A stretch of DNA of 64,000 bases from an uncultured Paracoccaceae bacterium (GTDB taxonomy: Bacteria; Pseudomonadota; Alphaproteobacteria; Rhodobacterales; Rhodobacteraceae). How positions within the stretch are numbered: position 1 is the stretch's first letter; each line of letters starts with the position of its first letter. Below, piece by piece: positions 19,849 to 28,609 of the stretch. A program made the position numbers and the translations under genes. The stretch spans positions 2,193,492 through 2,257,491 of the forward strand of contig CANMVA010000001.1 in the NCBI GenBank assembly GCA_947501355.1, given 5' to 3'. The notes below the pieces were generated by a model, which saw only the letters and a program-made list of their open reading frames with translations, did not search any database and was not told the DNA's origin.

Positions 19849-20310
19849 ATGCGCACTGCTTTGATCGTCGCCAATCTGGCCCTTCTGGTTCTCTTTCCCA
19901 TCGCCTGGGCTGCCCCTCTGATCCGCGCAGGGCTTTTGCCGCTCTTCAAACTCAACGAGATCAGCGTGTTGTCAGGCATTCAGGCCCTCTGGGCCGAGGA
20001 TATCCTGCTGGCCGTGCTGGTCAGCCTGCTGGCCCTTGTCGCCCCTTATGCCAAGACCTTCGCCCTTGCGGCCCTGCATCTTGGCAAGCTGCCCGACCGT
20101 TACCTGCCCCTGCTCGCCTGGCTTGGCAAACTGGCCATGGCAGATATCTTCCTGATCGCGCTTTACGTCGTCGTCATCAAAGGCATCGGCGTGGGCCGGG
20201 TCGAGATCGCATGGGGGCTTTACCTCTTCACCGCCTGTATCCTCGCGTCGCTTGCCATCTCCTTGCTGACGCCGCGGTTTGCGCCCCGCTTGGCAACGGC
20301 CCAAAGCTAG
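19849..20310 (+). CDS. pqiA: Paraquat-inducible protein A domain protein
   Basis: 153 residues with four hydrophobic segments. FKLNEISVLSGIQALW, LLALVAPYAKTFAL and LGKLAMADIFLIALYVVVIKG match the PqiA domain. E. coli PqiA has two such domains and works with the MCE protein PqiB in lipid traffic; this is a single-domain form, like those of many alphaproteobacteria. Its neighbourhood with an Mla-type ABC pair fits an envelope-lipid role. Confidence 0.87.
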   Translation: MRTALIVANLALLVLFPIAWAAPLIRAGLLPLFKLNEISVLSGIQALWAEDILLAVLVSLLALVAPYAKTFALAALHLGKLPDRYLPLLAWLGKLAMADIFLIALYVVVIKGIGVGRVEIAWGLYLFTACILASLAISLLTPRFAPRLATAQS

Positions 20311-20338
20311 GGCATTAGGGGCGAAAAGGAGGACCCGC

Positions 20339-20710
20339 ATGGAGAATTACGTCGCCCTTCTGGGCATGTTGCTTCTTTGGGCAAGTGTGATCTGGCTGCC
20401 AGTGACGGTCTATCGGGCCAAGGCTTTGGACGGACAGGCAAAGGCCTGGGCGCTCAGCTCGATCTTTGGCTTCTTCATGGTCCTGTTCGGATTTACCCGC
20501 GCGATGGCGGAGGGATCGGCGACGATTCTGGTCTGGTCGATCGCATGGGCCATGCCGATCGGGCTAGCGCTCTATTTGCGCGCATCGGCCCCGAATGTGC
20601 CTGTTCCGGGCTGGGATAAATGGATGGGCGCTGTGGTGCTGATCACCTTCCTGCCGATGATCGGAATACTTCCGGGCATTCTGCGCCAGATCTCGGCGGC
20701 GATCTGGTAA
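20339..20710 (+). CDS. Hypothetical four-helix membrane protein
   Basis: 123 residues with a strong AAGGAGG before the ATG. Four hydrophobic stretches (VALLGMLLLWASVIWLPV, LSSIFGFFMVLFGF, ATILVWSIAWAMPIGLALYL, AVVLITFLPMIGILPGI). No family recognised. Its stop codon shares a base with the radA start (TAATG), so it is translationally coupled to radA. Confidence 0.74.
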   Translation: MENYVALLGMLLLWASVIWLPVTVYRAKALDGQAKAWALSSIFGFFMVLFGFTRAMAEGSATILVWSIAWAMPIGLALYLRASAPNVPVPGWDKWMGAVVLITFLPMIGILPGILRQISAAIW

Positions 20711-22074
20711 TGGCGAAAGGCACGCGCTTTGTCTGCGCCAAATGCGGCACGGCCCATTCCAAATGGCAGGGCCAGTGCGAAGGCTGCGGCGCGTGGGACA
20801 CGCTGGCGGAGGAAAAGCCGCTCTCTGCCGGGCCGTCGTCCAAATCCCTTGGCACCAAGCGCGGGCGCGCGCTGCATCTGACTGATCTGGCCACCCAGGA
20901 AGCCCCGCCACCGCGCACCCTCTCCGGTGTGGCCGAGCTGGACCGCGTTTTGGGCGGCGGCCTCGTCGAAGCCTCTGCCCTGCTGGTCGGCGGGGATCCC
21001 GGCATCGGCAAATCGACGTTGCTGTTGCAAGCCGCCGCGCGGTTCGCGCGCAATGGCCTCAAGGTCATCTATGTCTCGGGGGAGGAAGCCACCGCGCAGG
21101 TTCAAATGCGCGCCCAGCGCCTTGGGCTGACCCAAAGCCCCGTGCATCTGGCGGCTGAGACGAACCTGCGCGACATCCTGACGACGCTGGAAGAACAAAA
21201 ACCCGATCTGGCGATCATCGACTCGATACAGACCATGTGGGCCGACAATGTGGAGGCGTCCCCCGGCTCGGTCTCTCAGGTCCGTGCCGCCGCGCACGAG
21301 TTGACCAGCTTTGCCAAACGCAAGGGCATTGCGGTGGTCATGGTCGGCCATGTCACCAAAGACGGCCAGATCGCTGGCCCGCGCGTGGTCGAGCATATGG
21401 TCGACACCGTGCTCTATTTCGAAGGGGAGCGTGGCCACCAGTTCCGCATTCTGCGCGCGGTCAAGAACCGCTTCGGACCCGCCGATGAGATCGGCGTCTT
21501 CGAGATGACCGGCAAAGGGCTGGCGGAAGTCAAGAACCCCTCCGCCCTCTTTCTGTCGGAACGCGGTCAACCCTCCCCCGGCTCAGTCGTCTTTGCAGGG
21601 ATCGAAGGCACCCGACCGGTGCTGTGCGAGTTTCAGGCCCTTGTTGCCCCCTCGCCCCACAGCCAGCCCCGCCGGACGGTCGTCGGATGGGATGGCGGAC
21701 GCCTCGCGATGATCCTTGCGGTGCTGGAGGCGCGCTGCGGCGTGCCATTCACCGGCCTCGACGTCTATCTCAACGTTGCAGGCGGCATGCGCGTCAGCGA
21801 ACCCGCCGCCGATCTCGCCGTCGCTGCCGCCCTCATTTCCGCCCGCGAAGACGCGGCCCTGCCCAAAGACTGTGTCGTTTTTGGCGAAATCAGCCTCTCA
21901 GGTGCGCTCAGACCGGTGGGTCAGACCGAAAATCGGTTGAAAGAAGCGCAGAAACTTGGTTTCACCTCCGCAATCGCTCCGGCCCAAAGCAAATTGGGCG
22001 CGGGTGCAGCGCTGGACATCAAGCAAATGCCTGATCTGGCGGAATTTGTGACGCAAGTGTTCGGCGAACGCTAG
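20710..22074 (+). CDS. radA: DNA repair protein RadA
   Basis: 454 residues from MAKGTRFVCAKCG. The four-Cys zinc finger (CAKCGTAHSKWQGQCEGC), Walker A GGDPGIGKSTLLLQAA, the KNRFG motif (AVKNRFGPADEIGVFEM) and the C-terminal Lon-like domain (GCVFGEISLSG-type stretch, here CVVFGEISLSGALRPV) are intact. RadA helps branch migration of recombination intermediates. It overlaps the small membrane gene before it, and cvpA follows after 24 bases. Confidence 0.96.
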   Translation: MAKGTRFVCAKCGTAHSKWQGQCEGCGAWDTLAEEKPLSAGPSSKSLGTKRGRALHLTDLATQEAPPPRTLSGVAELDRVLGGGLVEASALLVGGDPGIGKSTLLLQAAARFARNGLKVIYVSGEEATAQVQMRAQRLGLTQSPVHLAAETNLRDILTTLEEQKPDLAIIDSIQTMWADNVEASPGSVSQVRAAAHELTSFAKRKGIAVVMVGHVTKDGQIAGPRVVEHMVDTVLYFEGERGHQFRILRAVKNRFGPADEIGVFEMTGKGLAEVKNPSALFLSERGQPSPGSVVFAGIEGTRPVLCEFQALVAPSPHSQPRRTVVGWDGGRLAMILAVLEARCGVPFTGLDVYLNVAGGMRVSEPAADLAVAAALISAREDAALPKDCVVFGEISLSGALRPVGQTENRLKEAQKLGFTSAIAPAQSKLGAGAALDIKQMPDLAEFVTQVFGER

Positions 22075-22098
22075 GCCCGAACCCAAGGAGCGGACGGC

Positions 22099-22683
22099 AT
22101 GGAAGGTTTTACAATCGTTGACGGTGTGGTCGCCGCAATTGTGGTGGTCTCAGCCCTTCTGGCCTATTCGCGCGGCTTTGTCCGCGAGGCGATGGCAATT
22201 GCAGGCTGGATCGGTGCGGCCGTTCTGGCCTTCATGTTCGCCCCCGCCGTGGAGCCGCTGGTGCGCGAAATCCCCGTTGTCGGCGACTTTATCGGCGACA
22301 GTTGCGAGCTGTCCATCATCGCGGCCTTTGCCGCCGTGGTCGCGGTCTCTCTGGTCGTCGTGTCAGTCTTCACGCCGCTCTTTTCGAGCATGATCCAACG
22401 CTCGGCTCTGGGCGGCCTCGACCAGGGTCTCGGCTTTCTCTTCGGCGTGCTGCGCGGCATCCTTCTGGTGGCCGTAGCGTTCTTTGTCTACGACACGGTC
22501 CTGACCAGCCAGGACCTGGAAATGATTGACAATTCCCGTTCCGCCAAGGTGTTCGGCCAAATGACCGGCCAGATCGAAGAGCGCGACCCCTCCGCCGCTC
22601 TGGGCTGGATGACAGCGCAGTATGAGCAGCTTGTCGGCTCCTGTGGTGCTGCCCCGGCAGAGGCCGCAACCCCGACCGAGTAA
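22099..22683 (+). CDS. cvpA: CvpA family membrane protein
   Basis: 194 residues, four hydrophobic segments. The N-terminus IVDGVVAAIVVVSALLAYSRGFVREAMAIAGWIGA and the later GGLDQGLGFLFGVLRGILLV are the family's conserved parts. CvpA proteins (named from colicin V production) are linked to envelope homeostasis. In E. coli and many alphaproteobacteria cvpA directly precedes purF; here the luxI/luxR cassette separates them. Confidence 0.92.
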   Translation: MEGFTIVDGVVAAIVVVSALLAYSRGFVREAMAIAGWIGAAVLAFMFAPAVEPLVREIPVVGDFIGDSCELSIIAAFAAVVAVSLVVVSVFTPLFSSMIQRSALGGLDQGLGFLFGVLRGILLVAVAFFVYDTVLTSQDLEMIDNSRSAKVFGQMTGQIEERDPSAALGWMTAQYEQLVGSCGAAPAEAATPTE

Positions 22684-22720
22684 CCCGTTTCCCCCAGCAT
22701 GACGCCAAAAGGCGCCGGTC

Positions 22721-23401
22721 CTATTCCGCGGCGATCATCGGCGTGAAATGGGTCTTGCGCTCCAGCGGCAGCGGACCCGAGGCCCAGGCCTGCACCCGCT
22801 CTTTGGCGATCATCCCCGGCAAGCGTTTCGCAGGCATCGAGATCACCGCATAACGCCGCCCGTCCCCGGTATCCACATGGGGCTGGCCGACACGTTTGGC
22901 CGGATACCCCAATTGCCGCAGCGCCCGCACCATCGGGAGCGGCGACAGCGACATCAGCTCCACCCCGCCGCGCTTTTTGGCGATACAGACCAGACCGTCC
23001 AGGATCAGCGTCAGACATCGGCTCCGTTCAGCCGCGCAAAGCGCGTCATCGACCACAAAGCGCGTAATCTCCCAGATGCGCGGCGTCGCCAGATCGGCAT
23101 CCATCACATCGCCCGGAATATCGGCCAGCATCCCCTTGGCCGCATCGCGCAGCATATAGCTATGCGCGCCCCAGACAGCCGTGGTCGGCATCGCCCGCGC
23201 GCCGCCAATCACCCGCCCGTCGCGGATCACCAGCGAGTAATGGGCAGACGGGTTGTCATATTGATCCATTTCGACACGGTCGTCATGGGGGATATCCCAT
23301 CCCAGATCATCCACGAAAAACCGTTTGCGCAGCTTGAGAAACTGAAAAAAAGCAGAGCCATGCAGATGCATGTCAGACAAGTCAAAGGTGATATTTTTCA
23401 T
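22721..23401 (-). CDS. luxI: Acyl-homoserine-lactone synthase, LuxI family
   Basis: 226 residues. The invariant LuxI residues can be placed: Arg25, Phe29, Trp35 (LRKRFFVDDLGWD), Asp46 and Asp49 (MDQYD), Arg69 (GGARAMPTT), Glu111 and Arg114 (WEITRFVVDD). The enzyme makes an AHL signal from S-adenosylmethionine and an acyl-ACP; the sequence does not tell the acyl chain. luxR lies 126 bases upstream on the same strand, and a LuxR-like ligand-binding protein lies beyond it. It is convergent with cvpA. Confidence 0.93.
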   Translation of the reverse strand: MKNITFDLSDMHLHGSAFFQFLKLRKRFFVDDLGWDIPHDDRVEMDQYDNPSAHYSLVIRDGRVIGGARAMPTTAVWGAHSYMLRDAAKGMLADIPGDVMDADLATPRIWEITRFVVDDALCAAERSRCLTLILDGLVCIAKKRGGVELMSLSPLPMVRALRQLGYPAKRVGQPHVDTGDGRRYAVISMPAKRLPGMIAKERVQAWASGPLPLERKTHFTPMIAAE

Positions 23402-23527
23402 TTTAGTTCTCCTCTATGGCGAGTCTGAGTTAATCGCCGCCACGGGGGTCTGTGAACATAAAACAAGGCCTGACGACCAGATTTCCGCAATCCGATGCAT
23501 CAAAGGGGACGCCAGTGCAAACCCCGC

Positions 23528-24157
23528 CTAGATCAACCCGAACTGTGTGGCTTTGGCGATGGAATGCGTGGAATTGCGCGCGTCCAGTTTGATCTTGGCG
23601 CTTTTCAACCGTTGCTTGATCGCCCCTTCCGAGACGCCAAGCTTGTGGGCGATCTCTTTCAAAAGCATCCCGTCACGCGCATAGCGCAGCGCCTCCAGCT
23701 CGGCCTCGGTCAGGTTGGTGGGCGGTTTAAGCGCCAGATGGCGCGCCTTCAGGATGTCTTGCAAACGGTTGATTTCGGATTGATCAAACTCACGGTCCAG
23801 CCGTGCAAAAGACGCAAAACTGCGATTGCTCTGCTGGGTCGCAGCGGGCCCGTCCGCCGGGGTATCGCGCAGACTAATGGCAACGCCGAAGGCCAGACCA
23901 AACCCGCGCGCCTGATCGAGAATACCAAAGGGGTCATGGCCGCTTAACGCGCTCCATCTGGTGTATCCGGTTTCGGCATAGGCCCAGCGCAGAATCGGAT
24001 CCTGCATCATGAAGCCGCGCGACGTGTAGTGGCGGACCCAATCGGCAGGCATGCCGTTATGCTCTTCTGCCGGAAACACAAACCCCATACGCACAGCAAT
24101 ATGATAGCCCGCAGGAGCGAGCATTTTCAGCTCTTCAAGGTCTATCAAATTCGTCAT
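23528..24157 (-). CDS. luxR: LuxR-family quorum-sensing regulator
   Basis: 209 residues from MTNLIDLEELKML; a TTG seven codons earlier is less likely. The autoinducer-binding domain keeps Trp40, Tyr44, Asp53-Pro54 (WVRHYTSRGFMMQDP) and Trp68. The C-terminal HTH is LTEAELEALRYARDGMLLKEIAHKLGVSEGAIKQRL (about 149-184). It probably senses the AHL made by the neighbouring LuxI and acts on its own locus. A LuxR-type dyad lies just upstream of its start. Confidence 0.93.
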   Translation of the reverse strand: MTNLIDLEELKMLAPAGYHIAVRMGFVFPAEEHNGMPADWVRHYTSRGFMMQDPILRWAYAETGYTRWSALSGHDPFGILDQARGFGLAFGVAISLRDTPADGPAATQQSNRSFASFARLDREFDQSEINRLQDILKARHLALKPPTNLTEAELEALRYARDGMLLKEIAHKLGVSEGAIKQRLKSAKIKLDARNSTHSIAKATQFGLI

Positions 24158-24168
24158 CCCGCCCAAAG

Positions 24169-24187
24169 CACTGCCCAAAAGGCAATG
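24169..24187. promoter_or_regulatory. Candidate lux-box-like dyad
   Basis: CACTGCC, five bases, GGCAATG: an inverted repeat with one mismatch, 19 bp in all, 11 bases upstream of the luxR ATG in the gap shared with the divergent HTH-less gene. Lux boxes are about 18-20 bp dyads, so size and place fit. The short arms make chance possible. Confidence 0.33.
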
Positions 24188-24265
24188 TATAAAAAAGTGG
24201 TCGTGCTGTCCCGACTAAGCTATCGTTAAGGTAGTATCGCAACCGATTGAGGAAACGGCAATAAC

Positions 24266-24769
24266 GTGACGCTCGACCAGACCACAACTCAGCAATTTCG
24301 CGCTGTCGATGCGATTCTGGCACAGCTTCGTACCCTTGCGCCAGACGGTTTTGCGATCGGGTTGCACATCACCTTCTCGACGCCTAGCTTCATGTTTCAG
24401 ACCTACCCCGCCGACTGGATGACCCATTACACCCAGAACGGCCTCGTTCTTCAGGACCCAACGGTGCTGTGGGGCTTTGCCAATCAGGGCCGGGTCGATT
24501 GGGCCGATCTTGAAGACACCAGCCCCGACAAGGTCATGCAACAGGCCGCTGGGTTCGGGCTGGCCCATGGCCTGACCATCGCGTTTGAGCAAAACGACAG
24601 CCTGAGCATCGCCAGCTTTGCGCATCGCGAGCGGCCCTTCCCGCCGCATGAGGCCGACGCGCTGGAAGACGGCGTGCGCCAGTTGCACAAAATAACCGCG
24701 CCCGATCAGAATCTCTCTGCCGAGACGACAGATGCCCTGCGCGCGTTGTCGATAAAGCTCACCCATTAA
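24266..24769 (+). CDS. LuxR-type autoinducer-binding protein lacking a DNA-binding domain
   Basis: 167 residues (GTG and ATG options do not change this; the frame begins MTLDQTTTQQF). It aligns by eye with the ligand-binding domain of the divergent LuxR: Trp51, Tyr55, Asp64-Pro65 (WMTHYTQNGLVLQDP), Trp79 and the Gly-rich FGLAHGLTIAF. It then ends at LSAETTDALRALSIKLTH, exactly where the HTH of LuxR begins (LTEAELEALR). No HTH can be seen in the next 130 bases in any frame, so this is not a simple frameshift. It may bind AHL or LuxR and modulate it; the Agrobacterium TraR inhibitor TrlR is a precedent for such a truncated form. Confidence 0.85.
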   Translation: MTLDQTTTQQFRAVDAILAQLRTLAPDGFAIGLHITFSTPSFMFQTYPADWMTHYTQNGLVLQDPTVLWGFANQGRVDWADLEDTSPDKVMQQAAGFGLAHGLTIAFEQNDSLSIASFAHRERPFPPHEADALEDGVRQLHKITAPDQNLSAETTDALRALSIKLTH

Positions 24770-24825
24770 GCACTATCGCCGCAGGGCGCGCGCAAAACAT
24801 GATAGTTTCGTGACACTGCGCATCT

Positions 24826-24845
24826 GACCCCTTAAGGAAGGGGTC
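24826..24845. terminator. Hairpin between the LuxR-like gene and purF
   Basis: GACCCCTT, AAGG, AAGGGGTC: a perfect 8-base stem 57 bases after the stop and 55 before the purF ATG. There is no T-run, so it may be a weak terminator or a leader hairpin of purF. Confidence 0.35.
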
Positions 24846-24900
24846 ATTCGCTGCCACGGATTCGGAGCCCCGTTCCTTGACCTGCCAAAACGCCCTCCAG

Positions 24901-26358
24901 ATGCCCCCGGCCCATCCTTTTGACGACGACAAGCTGCGCGAAGAATGCGGCGTGTTCGGCGTGATCGGGGTCGCCGATGCCGCCAATTTCGTGGCCCTCG
25001 GCCTGCATGCGCTTCAACATCGTGGGCAAGAAGCTGGCGGGATCGTCTCGCACCACCCCGACGAAGGCTTCAACTCCGCCCGCCGCTTTGGCTATGTCCG
25101 CGACAATTTCACGAAGGCGTCGTTGATGGAGACGCTGCCGGGCCCGCTCTCCATCGGCCATGTGCGCTACTCGACCACCGGCTCCAAAGGCAATACCGCG
25201 ATCCGCGACGTGCAGCCCTTCTTTGGTGAGTTCTCGATGGGCGGGGCGGCGATTGCCCATAACGGCAACATCACCAATGCCGACAGCCTGCGCCGGGAGT
25301 TGATCGAGCGTGGCTCGATCTTCCAGTCCTCGTCGGACAGCGAATGTATCATCCACCTGATGGCGCGGTCGCTGCAGCGCACGATCCCCGAACGCATGGA
25401 AGACGCGCTGCGCCGTGTCGAAGGCGCGTTTTCCGTCGTCGCCATGACCCGCACCAAACTCATCGGTGTGCGCGACCCGCTGGGCGTCCGCCCGCTGGTG
25501 CTGGGCCGTGTCGCGGATGGCTATGCGCTCAGCTCCGAGACCTGCGCGCTGGATATCATCGGTGCCGAGTTCGTGCGCGAGATCAACCCCGGCGAAATGG
25601 TCGTCATCACCGATCAGGGCGTGGAAAGCCGCTACCCGTTCCGCCCCACCAAGTCACGCTTTTGCATTTTCGAGCATGTCTATTTCTCGCGCCCCGACAG
25701 CATCCTCGGCGGGCGTTCGGTCTATGAAACGCGCCACCAGATCGGTGTGGAATTGGCCCGCGAAGCCCCCGTGGACGCCGATATCGTCTGCCCTGTGCCC
25801 GATAGCGGCACACCAGCGGCCATCGGCTACAGCCATGAAAGCGGCATTCCTTACGCGATGGGCATCATCCGCAACCAATATATGGGCCGCACGTTCATCG
25901 AGCCGACCGAGCAAATCCGCAACATGGGCGTGCGCCTCAAGCTCAATGTCAACCGGGCGTTGATTGAAGGCAAACGGGTGATCCTTGTGGATGATAGCGT
26001 GGTGCGCGGCACGACCTCCCGCAAGATCAAAGAGATGATCCTTGATGCAGGCGCGAAAGAGGTTCATTTCCGCATCGCCTCCCCGCCGACCGCCTGGCCG
26101 TGTTTCTACGGCGTCGACACGCCGCAGCGCGAGAAGCTGCTCGCCGCCACAATGTCCGAAGAGGAAATGCGCGATCATCTCGGCATCGACAGCCTCAAGT
26201 TCATTTCGCTTAACGGGCTTTACCGCGCCGTCGGCGAAGCCAAGGGCCGCGATCCGAACGCCCCGCAATATTGCGATGCGTGTTTTTCGGGCGAATACCC
26301 GGTCGAGCCGCGCGACATGATCGACCAGGGCTTCCAGATGAAGACGGCGGCTGAATAG
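24901..26358 (+). CDS. purF: Amidophosphoribosyltransferase
   Basis: 485 residues from MPPAHPFDDDKLREECGVFG; a TTG eight codons upstream with a GGAG is possible. The glutaminase nucleophile is the Cys in EECGVFG, exposed when the short propeptide is removed. GLHALQHRGQEAGGIVS, STTGSKGNTAIRDVQP and the PRPP loop VILVDDSVVRGTTSRK are intact; the closing YCDACFSGEYP suggests the Fe-S type. It starts purine synthesis. An SDR gene follows after 3 bases. Confidence 0.96.
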   Translation: MPPAHPFDDDKLREECGVFGVIGVADAANFVALGLHALQHRGQEAGGIVSHHPDEGFNSARRFGYVRDNFTKASLMETLPGPLSIGHVRYSTTGSKGNTAIRDVQPFFGEFSMGGAAIAHNGNITNADSLRRELIERGSIFQSSSDSECIIHLMARSLQRTIPERMEDALRRVEGAFSVVAMTRTKLIGVRDPLGVRPLVLGRVADGYALSSETCALDIIGAEFVREINPGEMVVITDQGVESRYPFRPTKSRFCIFEHVYFSRPDSILGGRSVYETRHQIGVELAREAPVDADIVCPVPDSGTPAAIGYSHESGIPYAMGIIRNQYMGRTFIEPTEQIRNMGVRLKLNVNRALIEGKRVILVDDSVVRGTTSRKIKEMILDAGAKEVHFRIASPPTAWPCFYGVDTPQREKLLAATMSEEEMRDHLGIDSLKFISLNGLYRAVGEAKGRDPNAPQYCDACFSGEYPVEPRDMIDQGFQMKTAAE

Positions 26359-26361
26359 ATC

Positions 26362-27006
26362 ATGACCGAAAAGACCGTTCTGATCACCGGGGCCTCCCGC
26401 GGGCTGGGTGCCGCCATGGCCGAAGCCCTCGCCCCCGCCTATCACGTGATCGCCGTGGCCAAGACCGTGGGCGCACTCGAAGAGCTGGATGACCGGATCA
26501 AGGCCAAGGGTGGCGAGGCAACCCTCGCGCCCATGGACATCACCAATGACGGCGCGATGCAGCATCTGTGCAAATCCATCTATGACCGCTGGGGCAAAAT
26601 TGACCTTTGGGTCCATGCGGCCGTGCATGCCGCCCCGCTCTCCCCCGCCTCGCATATAAACGAGAAAGACTGGGACAAGAGCTTTGCCGTCAACACCCGC
26701 GCCACATCGCGCCTGATCGCCTATGTCGCCCCGCTTTTAGGCACGACAGGCCGCGCGGTCTTCTTTGACGACACCACCATTGCAACGCCCTTCTATGGCA
26801 GCTACGGGGCCTCCAAAGCCGCACAAACCGCCCTTGCGCGCAGCTGGCAAGCTGAGACCGCCAAAACCGGCCCACGCGTCGATATCGCCTCTCCCAAAGC
26901 CATGCCCACCGCCACGCGTGGGCGCTTTCACCCTGGCGAGGATCGCTCCAAACTGACCGACCCCGCCACTGAGGCCGAACGGATCGTCAAAGATCTCGCG
27001 CTCTAG
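26362..27006 (+). CDS. SDR-family NAD(P)-dependent oxidoreductase
   Basis: 214 residues. The cofactor loop is LITGASRGLGAAMAEALA and the catalytic YxxxK is in SYGASKAAQTALARSW; the usual NAG is replaced by HAAVHAAPLSP. It is closely spaced behind purF, an order I recall from other rhodobacteria. Substrate unknown. It ends just before a dispersed repeat. Confidence 0.88.
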   Translation: MTEKTVLITGASRGLGAAMAEALAPAYHVIAVAKTVGALEELDDRIKAKGGEATLAPMDITNDGAMQHLCKSIYDRWGKIDLWVHAAVHAAPLSPASHINEKDWDKSFAVNTRATSRLIAYVAPLLGTTGRAVFFDDTTIATPFYGSYGASKAAQTALARSWQAETAKTGPRVDIASPKAMPTATRGRFHPGEDRSKLTDPATEAERIVKDLAL

Positions 27007-27008
27007 GC

Positions 27009-27084
27009 TTCTTTTGTGCAAAAATACTCGAATGCCGGCGCTGACCTCTTTGCCTCCGGCGGGAGTATTTCGCCACAGATGAAG
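27009..27084. repeat. Dispersed intergenic element, both arms present
   Basis: The left arm CTTCTTTTGTGCAAAAATAC... is the imperfect inverse of the right arm GAGTATTTCGCCACAGATGAAG; a GCCTCCGGCGGG block (27052-27063) lies against the right arm. Copies or single arms recur near 2.1, 39.9 and 43.4 kb. It sits after the SDR stop and before surE, so it may fold and act as a terminator or mRNA stabiliser. Confidence 0.6.
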
Positions 27085-27135
27085 AGGCTTGTCGCCCGCA
27101 TCCTGCTCCCCTAGGAAGGTCCAAAGGGGCGATTT

Positions 27136-27921
27136 ATGCGTATTCTCATTACAAATGACGACGGTATTAATGCACCGGGGCTAGAAGTGCTGGAGGCCAT
27201 CGCGGCCGAGATTGCTGGCGCAGACGGCGAGGTCTGGACCGTCGCCCCCGCTTTCGAGCAATCGGGCGTCGGGCATTGTATCTCCTACACCCATCCCACA
27301 ATGATCGTGCAGATGAGCGAACGTCGCTTTGCCGCCGAAGGTTCCCCTGCCGATTGCGTGTTGGCGGGGCTGCATGACGTGATGGACGGGCAGCGCCCGG
27401 ATCTGGTGCTTTCAGGCGTCAACCGGGGCAATAACTCCGCCGAAAACACGCTCTATTCCGGCACCATCGGGGGCGCGATGGAGGCCGCGTTGCAGGGCAT
27501 CCCGGCCATGGCGCTGTCGCAATATTACGGGCCGGACAATGTCGATCTGGAGAACCCGTTTGAAGCGGCGGCCCAGCATGGGGCCGATGTCGTGCGTCGC
27601 TTGCTGGCCGCGCAATTGGACAATCCCAGCGCCTATTCGATCTTCTACAACATAAACTTCCCGCCCGTCCCCGGCGCGGATGTCAAAGGCGTGGCCGTCA
27701 CCGCACAGGGCCGCCGCCCCGACACCCAGTTCAAGGTCGAACCGCATCATGCACCGTCGGGTCGGAAATTCCTCTGGGTCAAGGGCGGGCCGCAGCATCA
27801 TCCAACCGCTCCCGGCACCGATGCCCATGCGAACCTCGACGGCTATATCAGCGTCACGCCCATGCGCGCAGACCTGACCGCCCATGACACGCTGGATGCA
27901 TTGAAAGCGCAGATGGGATGA
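27136..27921 (+). CDS. surE: 5'/3'-nucleotidase SurE
   Basis: 261 residues. It opens [19 protein letters not shown] (metal-binding DD) and has [25 protein letters not shown], both diagnostic of SurE. It removes phosphate from nucleotides in a metal-dependent way and is part of stationary-phase survival gene sets. Its last 4 bases overlap pcm. Confidence 0.97.
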   Translation: MRILITNDDGINAPGLEVLEAIAAEIAGADGEVWTVAPAFEQSGVGHCISYTHPTMIVQMSERRFAAEGSPADCVLAGLHDVMDGQRPDLVLSGVNRGNNSAENTLYSGTIGGAMEAALQGIPAMALSQYYGPDNVDLENPFEAAAQHGADVVRRLLAAQLDNPSAYSIFYNINFPPVPGADVKGVAVTAQGRRPDTQFKVEPHHAPSGRKFLWVKGGPQHHPTAPGTDAHANLDGYISVTPMRADLTAHDTLDALKAQMG

Positions 27922-28559
27922 CGTCTGAGGCTGAACGCAAGATGCAGTTTCTCTTCGCGCTGCGCTCGCGCGGGGTGACGGATGCACGCGTTCTGGATGC
28001 GATGGAAAAGGTGGATCGGGGGCCCTTCGTGAAAGGGCTTTTCGCGGAGCGTGCTTATGAAGACATGCCGCTGCCCATTGCTTGCGGCCAGACGATCAGC
28101 CAGCCCTCTGTCGTGGGGCTAATGACGCAAGCCCTGAAGGTGACCCCCCGCGACAAGGTGCTGGAGGTCGGCACTGGCTCTGGCTATCAAGCCGCGATCC
28201 TCGCGCACCTGGCGCGGCGGGTCTATACGGTGGACCGCTACAAGCGGCTGGTGAACGAAGCCCGCGCCATTTTTGATGCTCAAGATATCACCAATATCAC
28301 CGTCTTTACCGCCGATGGCAGCCATGGCCTGCCCGATCAGGCGCCCTTTGACCGTATCCTCGTGACGGCCGCGGCAGAGGACCCGCCCGGTCCGCTCTTG
28401 GCGCAGCTCAAGATCGGGGGTATCATGGTCGTGCCGGTGGGGCAGTCGGACGCTGTGCAGAGCCTGATACGGGTGACACGCAGTGAGACAGGCTATGAAT
28501 ACGACGAATTGCGCCCCGTGAGATTTGTGCCCCTTCTGGAAGGTCTGGGCAAAGAGTAG
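27918..28559 (+). CDS. pcm: Protein-L-isoaspartate O-methyltransferase
   Basis: 213 residues. [28 protein letters not shown] is the SAM-binding motif I, preceded by [28 protein letters not shown] and [12 protein letters not shown] follow. It repairs isoaspartyl damage in proteins. The surE-pcm-nlpD order is the same as in gammaproteobacteria, but no rpoS follows here. Confidence 0.96.
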   Translation: MTSEAERKMQFLFALRSRGVTDARVLDAMEKVDRGPFVKGLFAERAYEDMPLPIACGQTISQPSVVGLMTQALKVTPRDKVLEVGTGSGYQAAILAHLARRVYTVDRYKRLVNEARAIFDAQDITNITVFTADGSHGLPDQAPFDRILVTAAAEDPPGPLLAQLKIGGIMVVPVGQSDAVQSLIRVTRSETGYEYDELRPVRFVPLLEGLGKE

Positions 28560-28609
28560 TGACATGAGCGTGGGACAAACCTGCGCCAAGAGGATTGAGG
28601 ACACGCGCC

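Noticed and set aside
24770-24900. Lost HTH of the LuxR-like gene by frameshift
   Set aside because: The sequence after the stop codes for no HTH-like helix in any frame, and a hairpin and the purF leader begin soon after.
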